Origin: Acidobacteriota bacterium
Lineage (GTDB): Bacteria > Acidobacteriota > Holophagae > Acanthopleuribacterales > Acanthopleuribacteraceae
Assembly: GCA_020637335.1 (NCBI GenBank)
Contig: JACJWC010000003.1
Coordinates: forward strand, 1 to 64,000
Length of the DNA: 64,000 nucleotides
Reading direction: 5' to 3'
In this document: positions 35,421 to 43,917 of the stretch, one piece after another
Numbering within the stretch: position 1 is the stretch's first letter
Layout of the letters: every line of letters begins with the position of its first letter
Notes under the pieces: generated by a model
Told to the model about the DNA's origin: nothing
Seen by the model: only the letters and a program-made list of their open reading frames with translations
Databases searched by the model: none
Position numbers and translations under genes: made by a program

Positions 35421-37496
35421 TTATTTACTTTCGATCAGGGTGAAATCGGCGACTTGACCGACGCAATTACTCATTTCGCGCAACATGGCTTTGCGATTAA
35501 GCCGAATGGCGGCATCATCCACGTTGACAAACACACCTTCTTTACCGAAGTAGGATTCAACTGGATCGGCCAGCACAGCCATCTCATCCATGGCTTTACT
35601 GTAGGCACCACTTTTGATAGCAGCTTCCAGCCGTTGACGCACTTCAGAGAAGCGGCTCCACAGCGCTTTTTCAGGTGCTTCCGTCAAACCTGCGGGATCA
35701 AATTCGCCGAGTTGGTCCTGTTCGTCCTGAAAGGCGTTTTTCATGCGTTTGAGGTTGAGGACCAGGGCCCGGAAATGGTCTTTCTCCATTTGTTGGGCCA
35801 GCGCCTGAATCCGCGGTAAACACTGGTCGATCCGATTGGCGTCGACGGCCACAACCGCCTCGACCTGGAAATGATCAAAGCCCTGTTGTTTGAGCAGGAA
35901 GCGCGTGCGATCCAGGAAAAAGGCCAACAAATGGTGTTTGGTTTCAGCGGGCGCTTGTGGGAAGAGGGCCAGGGCCGCATCCAACAACGCTTCCAAGCCC
36001 AGGGGCAGGCCGCGTTCCATCAGGATGCGCACGATGCCTTGGGCCGCACGGCGCAAGGCAAACGGGTCTTTGGTTCCGGTGGGAATTAAGCCAACGGAAA
36101 AGCAGCCGACCAAAGTATCGAGCTTGTCAATAAGGGAAACCAGGTTTCCGAGCAAGGTGCGTGGCATCTCGCCATCGTTGGAAACGGGCAGGTAATGATC
36201 GTAGACAGCTTCGGAAACCGCAGGTTCAGCACCGTGGTGCTTCAATAACAAGCCCCCGATTTGACCTTGCAATTCGGTGAATTCAAACACCAACTCGCTC
36301 ATCAGATCGGTTTTGGCGTGATGACAGGCTTGCCAAAGCGCTGAGGCTTGCGCTTCCGCGAGACCTAAATGGTTGGCAACCACTTCGGCCAAACGTTCCA
36401 TGCGTTCGACTTTGACCAGGTAAGAACCCAACTCGCGTTGAAACATCAATTGGGCTAATTTCTCGCGCAGTGCAGACCAGTCCTTTTTCTTGTCGGCGTC
36501 CCAAAAGAACTTGGCATCCCACAATCGGGCACGCAGCACCCATTCATTACCCTTACGGATCAAGCCCTTGGGATCGCCTGGCACGCTGGCGACCGCCAGG
36601 AAATAGGGCATGAGTTGGCCCTTTTCATCCTGAAGACAGAAGGATTTTTGGTGTTCGCGCAGCGAGGTAATTAACACTTCACGGGGGACCTCAAGGAACA
36701 TGGCATCAAACGCACCCAAGACAACGTAGGGTGACTCGACCAAGTCACAGATCTGGTCGAGCAGCGCTTCATCAGGAACAATTTGACCATTAACCGATTG
36801 GGCATGCGCCTGCATTTGGGCTTGAATTCGGGTGCGCCGCTCAGCGTGGTTGATCAGGATGCCGTTTTGCGCTTTTTGCGTTTGGTAATCTTCAATGCCT
36901 GAAACCACAAAAGACGATTTGCCGTGGAAGCGGATGCCGAAACTGGTGTTACTGGATTGAATCCCGGCAAACTGAAACGGAATGACTTGCCCATCAAATA
37001 AGGCCAGAAGACTGTGGACGGGTCGCACAAAGGCAATCTCGCCTTGACCCCAACGCATGTTCTTGGCGAAATGCAGGCCGGACAAGGCTTCAGGCAGGAT
37101 AGAGGCCAATAAATCGCGGGTAGCCGAACCGGCAATAAATCGCTCAGCGGCAACGACATCGCCCTTGGCTTCGCTTTTGGTTTGTAATTGGTTGCGATCT
37201 AAATCGGGGAACTTGCGCATGAACCCTTCCAACGCCGGGCTGGGCGAACCATCCGGTTTATAGGCAATTTTGACAGGCGGACCCAGGATCCATTCCGTCC
37301 GGTCAGGCTGTTGCGGTTGGATACCGTGTGACCATAAGGCGATTTGTCGCGGGGCGACTTGCGCCTCAAGCGTTTCGAATAACAAACCGGCATCTTCCAA
37401 TTTGGCAGAAACCGCTTGCTTGAGATCGCTGGCCGCTTTGGCCATCATGCGGGCCGGAATTTCCTCGACCCCAATTTCAAATAAGAACGGCTTCAT
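35421..37496 (-). CDS. glyS: Glycyl-tRNA synthetase beta subunit
   Basis: 691 residues. FLFEIGVEEIPARMM is the canonical start. RFHGKSSFVV, an HQKSFCLQD segment, an HD-like helical region and a C-terminal DALR-type anticodon-binding domain (about 560-690) follow in the usual order. With GlyQ it forms the alpha2-beta2 enzyme that charges tRNA-Gly; the beta chain recognises the tRNA. Its ATG overlaps the glyQ stop as ATGA, so the subunits are translationally coupled for equal amounts. The length is normal. Confidence 0.97.
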   Translation of the reverse strand: MKPFLFEIGVEEIPARMMAKAASDLKQAVSAKLEDAGLLFETLEAQVAPRQIALWSHGIQPQQPDRTEWILGPPVKIAYKPDGSPSPALEGFMRKFPDLDRNQLQTKSEAKGDVVAAERFIAGSATRDLLASILPEALSGLHFAKNMRWGQGEIAFVRPVHSLLALFDGQVIPFQFAGIQSSNTSFGIRFHGKSSFVVSGIEDYQTQKAQNGILINHAERRTRIQAQMQAHAQSVNGQIVPDEALLDQICDLVESPYVVLGAFDAMFLEVPREVLITSLREHQKSFCLQDEKGQLMPYFLAVASVPGDPKGLIRKGNEWVLRARLWDAKFFWDADKKKDWSALREKLAQLMFQRELGSYLVKVERMERLAEVVANHLGLAEAQASALWQACHHAKTDLMSELVFEFTELQGQIGGLLLKHHGAEPAVSEAVYDHYLPVSNDGEMPRTLLGNLVSLIDKLDTLVGCFSVGLIPTGTKDPFALRRAAQGIVRILMERGLPLGLEALLDAALALFPQAPAETKHHLLAFFLDRTRFLLKQQGFDHFQVEAVVAVDANRIDQCLPRIQALAQQMEKDHFRALVLNLKRMKNAFQDEQDQLGEFDPAGLTEAPEKALWSRFSEVRQRLEAAIKSGAYSKAMDEMAVLADPVESYFGKEGVFVNVDDAAIRLNRKAMLREMSNCVGQVADFTLIESK

Positions 37497-38344
37497 GCTT
37501 GGGCCCCTTTCTGGGCTAAGTATTTTTCGGCAACGGCACAGGCCAATTTGCGCACCCGTTGAATGTAGGCCGGCCGTTGGGTCACGGATACGGCTCCGCG
37601 TGCATCCAGCACGTTAAAGGTATGCGAGCATTTCAAGGCGTAATCGTAGGCAGGCAGCGGTAAATCGCTTTCCAACAGGCTAAAGGCTTCCTTTTCGTAC
37701 AGGTCGAACAGGTGCTGGTGCAGTTCGATGTCGGCGTGTTCAAAGCAGTATTTGGAAAATTGGTATTCCTCCATCTTGCGCACCTGACCGTAGGTCACTT
37801 CCTTGGTCCAGTTCAGATCGAAGATGTTATCAACCCCGCCCAGGAACATACACAACCGTTCAATGCCGTAAGTGATTTCAACCGAAATGGGCGAAAGATC
37901 AATGCCGCCAACCTGTTGAAAATAAGTAAATTGGGTGATTTCCATGCCATCCAGCAGGACCTGCCAGCCAACACCCCAAGCACCCAAGGTCGGTGCTTCC
38001 CAGTTGTCTTCTTCAAAACGAATATCGTGTTCTTCCGGTTTGATGCCAAACGATTCCAAGCTCTTTAAATAGATGTCCTGGATGTCCAAAGGTGAAGGTT
38101 TTAAGAGGACCTGGAACTGGTAGTGTTTGTGGACGCGAAAGGGGTTTTCGCCGTAGCGGCCATCAGCCGGACGGCGGGACGGCTCAACGTAAGCCGCTTT
38201 CCAAGGTTCGGGACCCAGGGCCATCAAAAAAGTGTGCGGGTTCATGGTACCTGCACCCGTCTCGATGTCATAAGGCTGAGAAATAACGCAGTCGTACTGC
38301 GCCCAAAAATTTTGTAAAGAGAGGATTAAGTCCTGAAATTTCAC
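37493..38344 (-). CDS. glyQ: Glycyl-tRNA synthetase alpha subunit
   Basis: 283 residues, the normal size. KFQDLILSLQNFWAQYDC, then TGAGTMNPHTFLMALGPEPW, then VEPSRRPADGRYGENPFR are invariant GlyQ segments containing class II synthetase motifs. It activates glycine. The start is GTG at 38344: its last bases overlap the recO stop (GTGA) and AAAGGGG lies at good distance, whereas the longer open frame upstream is shadow sequence. It is third in the chain mgtE-recO-glyQ-glyS. Confidence 0.97.
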   Translation of the reverse strand: MKFQDLILSLQNFWAQYDCVISQPYDIETGAGTMNPHTFLMALGPEPWKAAYVEPSRRPADGRYGENPFRVHKHYQFQVLLKPSPLDIQDIYLKSLESFGIKPEEHDIRFEEDNWEAPTLGAWGVGWQVLLDGMEITQFTYFQQVGGIDLSPISVEITYGIERLCMFLGGVDNIFDLNWTKEVTYGQVRKMEEYQFSKYCFEHADIELHQHLFDLYEKEAFSLLESDLPLPAYDYALKCSHTFNVLDARGAVSVTQRPAYIQRVRKLACAVAEKYLAQKGAQA

Positions 38345-39072
38345 GTAAACCCCTTTGTAGCCAAGGCGGATTGGATCGCTTCGTCTGTGGTCAAAGCTCG
38401 TTGAAAAAAGTGGCGCCAGAGTTGCCGAAAGAGCTCCACTGACCAAGACAAACTTTCACATTCTAGGGCAAGCGGTAAGAATTGCTCAATCTTAAGTTTA
38501 AAAAGTTGGCTAATCAGAGCCCTTTCGCTTTCGCTTGGCTGATCGCGTGTTTCGGGTAAGACCAGTTCGCCAATCCGCCAGAATTGACCGTCCCGCTGAA
38601 TACTTTGAGGCCCATGCGGTTTGGGAAAAGAGCCCGAGGCGTGCAGCAGCCAAGCTTCCATGTAGAGGTTGGCCGCGCGTAATGCGGGCGCACCGGGCAT
38701 GGCATGCGGCAGCACGTGTTCGAGCAGGCGCCACACGACGGGTTCGGCGTGATGATCGGCAAAAGCATTTCCGACCAAGTAGGCCCAATGCTGCAAGACA
38801 CACAAGCGCAAATAGCTGGGATCTTTGAGGATGGGACTGGGCTGGGCCAGATCAAACGATTCAAAAATACCGAGATCCTGCTGGGGTTTCTGACGAAAGT
38901 CGAAATCGACTTTGCTGAAATGGGCCAGGGCAGCGCGTGAGGCAAAACGACCGCGCAGGTGCCAGATCCCTTTTAACAGTCCGGATTCGCTGCTGATCAG
39001 GGTGACCAACTGTTTGTGTTCGGTGAGGGCCAGCACCTCGACCACGTAACCGACATCCTTGACTTGGAACAT
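38341..39072 (-). CDS. recO: DNA repair protein RecO
   Basis: 243 residues. The N-terminal OB-fold (VKDVGYVVEVLALTEHKQLV, then SGLLKGIWHLRGRFASR) and the helical rest with a LYMEAWLLHASG segment fit RecO. The usual zinc Cys cluster is not evident, as in some lineages. RecO anneals single strands and loads RecA at gaps with RecR. The recO-glyQ-glyS neighbourhood is found in several bacterial phyla and supports the call, since sequence similarity alone is modest. The gene starts 6 bases after mgtE ends and its stop overlaps the glyQ start. Confidence 0.7.
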   Translation of the reverse strand: MFQVKDVGYVVEVLALTEHKQLVTLISSESGLLKGIWHLRGRFASRAALAHFSKVDFDFRQKPQQDLGIFESFDLAQPSPILKDPSYLRLCVLQHWAYLVGNAFADHHAEPVVWRLLEHVLPHAMPGAPALRAANLYMEAWLLHASGSFPKPHGPQSIQRDGQFWRIGELVLPETRDQPSESERALISQLFKLKIEQFLPLALECESLSWSVELFRQLWRHFFQRALTTDEAIQSALATKGFT

Positions 39073-39078
39073 GTGAAC

Positions 39079-40476
39079 CTAAACGATCCCCAACTGGAAA
39101 CGGAAGATAAAGATGATTGAAAAATAGACACAATTGGCGACCAGGTCGTTAAAGGAGGTGACGAACGGTCCGGTCGCGATGGCAGGATCAATACCAAATT
39201 TCTTGAGCGCCACGGGAATTAAGGTGCCGGTCGTGGCCGCCACGCCCATGGTACAAACCATGGCCAGCAAGATGATGATCAACATAACGGGCCCGCCCCA
39301 GAACCAGGCGACCATCCCGATTAAGGTGCCGCAAATCATGCCCAACGAGACACCCACTTTGAGTTCGCGCAGGGTGGCCCGCCGAGCTTCCTGCCAATCC
39401 ACGTAGGAAAGTGAGAGGTTGCGGGCCATAATGGTCGAGGATTGAACGCCGACATTACCGCCCATCGCGCAGATCATAGGCACAAAAACAAAGAAGAATG
39501 CAGCATTAGCGCCCAACACGCCACCTTCCGTGAACTTGAGCAGAAACACGACCATCAGACTACCGAAAAAGGAGGCCATGATCCAGGGCAGGCGCAGTTG
39601 CACAATCTTGCGCACCCGATCCTTGACGACCAATTCTTCGTCCGAGGAACCGATCGCTTTGTAGAGATCTTCTTCGGATTCCTCGTTGATGATGTCGATA
39701 ACGTCATCGACGGTGATAATGCCGAGCAGTCGATCTTGATGGTCGACAACCGGCACTACGACCTTGTCGTAACGCGAAACGAGATCGGCCACTTCTTCTT
39801 GGTCGGTATCAACCAAAACATGTGGCGTATCGGTACGCATGATGTCCTGCAACTTGATTTTAGGACTGTTGAGCAGCAGTTGACGCAAACTGACATGACC
39901 AATCAACTTGCCTTGATCGAGCACGTAGACAAAAAACAGGTTGGTCTGGTCGAATTCGCGGCGGTTACGCACCGCGGCAATCGCCTGTTCAACGGTTGCA
40001 CCTTTTTCCAGGGCGACAAACTCGCTGGTCATGATGCGGCCAGCGGTCCCTTCCGGATAGGTCATCAATTCAAGCACTTCAACCTTGTCCTCGGCCGGCA
40101 TGCGTGCGACCAGGTGGTCCCGCGCGCCATCGGGGAAATAGTCGAGGATGAACACGGCGTCATCGTCGGAGAGTTCTTTAAAGATCCAGGCCCATTCCTT
40201 GGGTGTCAGGTTGGGGTAAAGTTGGCTGATCTGAGCGGGGTCCAATTCGACCAGGATATCGGCGCACAGGACGGCATCGGTCAACAACAGGCTGCGAAAA
40301 ACTTCAATCAGCAGGCTGGGATCGGTGCCGAACAGCGCTTCGGCCGTATCACTGGGATGGTGTCCGGCCAAAATCCGCAACAAGCCCAAGCGATCCGATT
40401 GGCCATAGGCTTCAGTTAAGGCCTGGCGGAGGGCCTCAATGGGGTGGACTGGTTTTGCTGGTGCCTGCTCGCTCAT
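39079..40476 (-). CDS. mgtE: Magnesium transporter MgtE
   Basis: 465 residues. An N-terminal helical superhelix (about 20-145, with PSDTAEALF and FILDYFPDGARDHLVARMP) is followed by two CBS domains (about 150-275) and five membrane helices with GGNVGVQSSTIMAR and the ATATGPF-like segment AIATGPFVTSFNDLVAN, which carries the pore Asp. MgtE dimers conduct Mg2+ and close when cytoplasmic Mg2+ binds the N and CBS domains. ATG 40476 is preceded by GAGGAGAAGG. It leads the recO-glyQ-glyS chain. No M-box or other magnesium riboswitch was found in the leader. Confidence 0.95.
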   Translation of the reverse strand: MSEQAPAKPVHPIEALRQALTEAYGQSDRLGLLRILAGHHPSDTAEALFGTDPSLLIEVFRSLLLTDAVLCADILVELDPAQISQLYPNLTPKEWAWIFKELSDDDAVFILDYFPDGARDHLVARMPAEDKVEVLELMTYPEGTAGRIMTSEFVALEKGATVEQAIAAVRNRREFDQTNLFFVYVLDQGKLIGHVSLRQLLLNSPKIKLQDIMRTDTPHVLVDTDQEEVADLVSRYDKVVVPVVDHQDRLLGIITVDDVIDIINEESEEDLYKAIGSSDEELVVKDRVRKIVQLRLPWIMASFFGSLMVVFLLKFTEGGVLGANAAFFFVFVPMICAMGGNVGVQSSTIMARNLSLSYVDWQEARRATLRELKVGVSLGMICGTLIGMVAWFWGGPVMLIIILLAMVCTMGVAATTGTLIPVALKKFGIDPAIATGPFVTSFNDLVANCVYFSIIFIFRFQLGIV

Positions 40477-40794
40477 CGCCTTCTCCTCGCCCGTCCGACC
40501 GAGTCATCCTAGCAGATCGGCACTTAAATTACAGGACCTTAAGCGCAGCCAACTGCATCGGGCTGGGCAATTCAAATTAGGGGATTTTTGTGTTTTAAGA
40601 AATTCTTAGCAAAGCGGACACACTTGGCATGAAAACCCACAAACCGGATCGCATCGACGAACGGAGAGCCTTCTCAAGGCTTTGACTACTCTTGGCTGAA
40701 AACATCAAAGATTTTGCCCATCTAATAATTACTCGTTTCAGGCCAGCTTAAACCACTAAACTGGGCAATCAATGGCATTGGGTATATTACAAAA
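40477..40794. other. Intergenic region upstream of mgtE
   Basis: 318 bases that must contain the mgtE promoter. I see no hairpin, repeat or riboswitch motif, and no clear -35/-10 pair. The right half, next to the stop of the following gene, is A+T rich. Confidence 0.4.
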
Positions 40795-41280
40795 TCAGTC
40801 AGGAGAATCTTGCTCACCAACCTGGTCGTTTAGGAGTTTTTGCATGGTTTCTTGGGCTTTGAGCAGGCCGGCCTGGCTGGGTGGCTCGGAGAAAATGACC
40901 GGCGGGGCCATCACCAAATCCTCCGGCTTGGCTCCGGCGTTTAAGGCATTGTTGAGCGCCTGGGCATCGGAGGAACGGAAGGCAGCCGCTTTGAGTTGTT
41001 CCAGCGAAAAAGAGAACTGGCGAATCGCTTTCAAGAGCGGCCGGTCGGCCAATAAATCGCCCTGCTCCAGGACATTGCCTTCAGCGTCCAAAACGAAATA
41101 GGTCATGGGAAAAACCGGGCCCAATTCGCGGAACAAAATGCGGGCCGCAATGATCGGCACAAAATGGATCACTTCCGCCACGGCTTCGTCTGGAAAGGCA
41201 TCAGATAGTTCTTTGATGATGGCCTCGTCATCCCAGCCCTCTACCGCACGATTTAAATACGCTTCAATTAGCTGTTGCAC
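40795..41280 (-). CDS. Hypothetical acidic protein
   Basis: 161 residues, acidic and soluble, with no signal. Helices dominate the first 45 residues (LIEAYLNRAVEGWDDEAIIK, then AFPDEAVAEVIHFVPIIAAR), followed by a short strand pair (MTYFVLDAEGNVLEQGDLL) and a helical C-terminus. The GTG start is chosen because AGAGGAGG lies 5 bases upstream. I recognise no family. It stands alone on this strand, about 115 bases downstream of the papain-like gene. Confidence 0.6.
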   Translation of the reverse strand: MQQLIEAYLNRAVEGWDDEAIIKELSDAFPDEAVAEVIHFVPIIAARILFRELGPVFPMTYFVLDAEGNVLEQGDLLADRPLLKAIRQFSFSLEQLKAAAFRSSDAQALNNALNAGAKPEDLVMAPPVIFSEPPSQAGLLKAQETMQKLLNDQVGEQDSPD

Positions 41281-41397
41281 GCGTCCTCCTCTGATCTTTT
41301 GGCCGATCCAACACCTACCAGCCTAACAGGTCCAATTGGCGAAGGAAAACCCATCCCCATCACAAAAGGTGCTGGTTAAATGGCGCAAGCGCCTTAA

Positions 41398-42063
41398 TTA
41401 CTCGCGAAAATAATCGTAGCGCTGGGTGAACGTGCGCCCTTCCAGCCAGTGGCGCATCATTTCGTCATCTAGGAGTTTGCCAATTACCCGGTATTGGGAG
41501 TCGCGTAAGGGTGAAGGCCCGTCCGCAGGTTCCATAACCACTTTTTGTGGGGGATAGTAATTGGCATGACAAAAGACGGTTTTGCCTTCAAAGCGGATCA
41601 GAAATCCCACATGACAATCGAGCCCCACCAAATACAACCCATCACCCTGCGCGGCCACCCACTCGAGGACCCGATCCAGCGGTGCACGCGAGAAGCGTTG
41701 GATCGGACCTGCCGACACTAGGTTCTTGATGATGTTCTCTGCCGGTTGCGCAGCCATGCGATCAGGAATGACAAAACCCGCATGCTGTAGCGTCCGCACA
41801 ACAAAAACACCGCAGGCAATTTCACCCTGCTGAGGCCAGTGACTGGTCCCGTAAAAGCCCCAGGCTGTGCCGCACCAGGCGGGTAATATTTGGTTTTTGA
41901 GCTGCTGAAACACCTGTCGGCGCATGGGCTCAAAATCCCGTCCATTAACATTGTCTTCAGTTAATACGGCCTTGCGATAGACCTCGATTTCGTTGAGGGT
42001 CTGGGTATACCGCTCAAGGTCCGATTGCCAAGCCAAAACTGAAAACACCAAAAAAAGAACCAT
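41398..42063 (-). CDS. Secreted papain-like (NlpC/P60-type) protein
   Basis: 221 residues with a short signal peptide (VLFLVFSVLAWQ). IACGVFVVRTLQHAGF places a probable nucleophile C84 at the start of a helix, and GLDCHVGFLIRFEGKTVFCH puts H151 and H166 on following strands. This C-H-H layout is that of NlpC/P60 and related peptidoglycan amidases or peptidases, although overall similarity is low and I cannot name a subfamily. A preceding tryptophan-rich stretch (AWCGTAWGFYG) may shape the substrate cleft. It probably acts in the periplasm or outside. ATG 42063 has AAGGTGA upstream. It is divergent from the PTS gene. Confidence 0.6.
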   Translation of the reverse strand: MVLFLVFSVLAWQSDLERYTQTLNEIEVYRKAVLTEDNVNGRDFEPMRRQVFQQLKNQILPAWCGTAWGFYGTSHWPQQGEIACGVFVVRTLQHAGFVIPDRMAAQPAENIIKNLVSAGPIQRFSRAPLDRVLEWVAAQGDGLYLVGLDCHVGFLIRFEGKTVFCHANYYPPQKVVMEPADGPSPLRDSQYRVIGKLLDDEMMRHWLEGRTFTQRYDYFRE

Positions 42064-42296
42064 CCATCACCTTCCCAAAAAGGCGATGCGAAGAGACACA
42101 AAAAGTTGCATTCACCAATGCACCCTGTACCAGGTGGGCAAAACCGATCGTGCTCACTTTGAAAAGCCCAGCAATACGCCTCAATCATAAGCCTTTTGGA
42201 TACAAATGCTTATGCTTTCCAGATTGCCCCGTCACTCAAAAGTCGTTAAGCTTTTAGGGCGGCCTTTGGCCCGTCACTTTTTCAGACGGATTGTTC

Positions 42297-42767
42297 ATGA
42301 ATTTGATCAACGCCCTGACGCGAGGCGGTCTTTTCCAGACCCCAGGCACACGCGTAAATGAAGTGCTGAGGTCAGCAGCACAGCAGATCCCGGGTCCAAT
42401 CGATCAGCCCAGCTTTGATCGCGATCATTTGGCAGAGACCTTAATCGAACGCGAAGACATCAGTTCAACTGGGGTCGGAAATGGTGTGGCCCTGCCCCAC
42501 CCGGCTACACCGGGTCGCAGCGGCTGGTTACGACCACAGGTCTCCTGCCATTATCTAACCCAACCGATTGATTTTGGTGCGTTTGACGGCCAACCGGTGC
42601 ATACCCTTTTCCTCATCCTTGCCCATGATTCAGAGCAGCATCTCGAAATCATGAAAAGCCTGGCACGGGTATTACGCGACCCGGCATTTCGTCAAAAACT
42701 GGTTGACCGCGTGCCACTCAATGCCATTCTGGAGTGTTTGGGCGGTGGTGCTACTGAGGAGCCTTAA
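42297..42767 (+). CDS. PTS EIIA domain protein (PtsN-like)
   Basis: 156 residues. The conserved phosphorylation site GVGNGVALPHP, with His68, sits in the middle; the N-terminus (AAQQIPGPIDQ) and LFLILAHDSEQHLEIMKSLA with the C-terminal LVDRVPLNAIL match EIIA of the fructose/mannitol/nitrogen type. In phosphorelays lacking a permease these proteins regulate potassium, nitrogen or carbon pathways; no PTS permease is here. The ATG at 42297 is chosen over TTG 42291, but neither has a strong ribosome site. Its last 17 bases overlap the 3' end of the convergent rnd gene. Confidence 0.8.
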   Translation: MNLINALTRGGLFQTPGTRVNEVLRSAAQQIPGPIDQPSFDRDHLAETLIEREDISSTGVGNGVALPHPATPGRSGWLRPQVSCHYLTQPIDFGAFDGQPVHTLFLILAHDSEQHLEIMKSLARVLRDPAFRQKLVDRVPLNAILECLGGGATEEP

Positions 42768-43911
42768 ACCACTCAATGGCGCCATTTCGAATCCGCAACG
42801 CCATTTGCCCAGACAACAAATCCCGCATGGGTGCCACCAGCAACTCCTTACGCCACAGTTCCAGGTCTTGATCGGGTTCTTTGCCGCGCAGCAGACGATC
42901 GACCAACTGGACCAGATCGCGTTTACCAATCAGCGATGTGGGCGTCATTTGCTGGTCTTGTGCAATGTCTTGGACAAGTAACCAGGCGAACTCAGCCAAT
43001 TTTTCGGCTTTGCCCGAAACGATCGGTGGACGCGGACCCACGGGCCATTCACTTTTGGGTTTGGCGCGCGCGGCCCGATGAATTTCGATCAAAACATCGC
43101 CAAAGCGCCGAATCAGGCCGCCATGCGCAAAGCGTTTGGATTGTAAACTGCTCGCATCCAATTTGGCCGTCCGACTCAGTTCAATCATGGCTTCATCGCT
43201 GAGGATGTTGCGCACGGGCCGATCCTGGCGACGCGCTTCTGCGTCACGCCAGGCGGCTAAACCTTGTAAAACCACGTAGTCGCGTGGGTGGACCGTATTC
43301 CAGCGTTTGACTTTGAGCCAGAGATCCTCTGGTGCTTCAACAAACTGGTCCAAGGTGTAGAGGTGGGCCAACTCGTCTTCAACCCACTCTGCGCGGCCTA
43401 ATTGTTCAATTTGTTTTTGCAAATAATCATGCGCCTGCAAGAGGTAGCGAACATCATTACGCGCGTAGTCCAACTGCGTCTCATGCAAGGGCCGCGATAA
43501 CCAATCCGTGAACCGGGCGCCTTTGCCGAGTTCTACCTGACAGGTCCGTTGAATCAGCGCGGCATAACCGATCTGCTCGCCAAAACCCAGCATGGCTGAG
43601 GCGACCTGCGTGTCAAACACATTTGTGGGCAACTCGCCCATGAGATTCAAAAAAATCTCCATGTCCTGGCGGCCGGCATGGACAACTTTTTGAATGGCTG
43701 GATCGGCCAGAAGTTCTAATAACGGTTTCAGATCGATTTCCAAGGGATCGATCAACACGGGTTGACCGGGCTGGACCGCGACCTGGATCAAGGCCAGCAC
43801 GGGATAATAGGTTTTCTCGCGGATAAATTCGGTATCGAGGGCCAGGCGCGGGACGTTGCGATGCTTGTCGCAAAATTCCTGGAGTTGCTGACTGGTGGTG
43901 ATATCGATCAT
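42751..43911 (-). CDS. rnd: Ribonuclease D
   Basis: 386 residues. The DEDD exonuclease domain (LALDTEFIREKTYYP with the first Asp and Glu, then VVHAGRQDMEIF, then LDYARNDVRYLL) is followed by HRDC-type helices (about 205-285) and a C-terminal region. RNase D trims the 3' ends of tRNA and other small RNAs. ATG 43911 lies 6 bases after the ggt stop on the same strand, so it is probably the last gene of frzS-like/fmdB/ggt/rnd. Its ribosome site is weak, suggesting it relies on coupling. Confidence 0.93.
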   Translation of the reverse strand: MIDITTSQQLQEFCDKHRNVPRLALDTEFIREKTYYPVLALIQVAVQPGQPVLIDPLEIDLKPLLELLADPAIQKVVHAGRQDMEIFLNLMGELPTNVFDTQVASAMLGFGEQIGYAALIQRTCQVELGKGARFTDWLSRPLHETQLDYARNDVRYLLQAHDYLQKQIEQLGRAEWVEDELAHLYTLDQFVEAPEDLWLKVKRWNTVHPRDYVVLQGLAAWRDAEARRQDRPVRNILSDEAMIELSRTAKLDASSLQSKRFAHGGLIRRFGDVLIEIHRAARAKPKSEWPVGPRPPIVSGKAEKLAEFAWLLVQDIAQDQQMTPTSLIGKRDLVQLVDRLLRGKEPDQDLELWRKELLVAPMRDLLSGQMALRIRNGAIEWFKAPQ

Positions 43912-43917
43912 GGCCGA

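Noticed and set aside
39442..40419. A 325-codon open frame on the plus strand
   Set aside because: It lies wholly antisense to mgtE, whose protein is clearly conserved; the antisense translation is His/Gln-rich and resembles no family.
40477..40794. Magnesium riboswitch (M-box) before mgtE
   Set aside because: The leader lacks the conserved M-box segments and has no strong hairpin or terminator.
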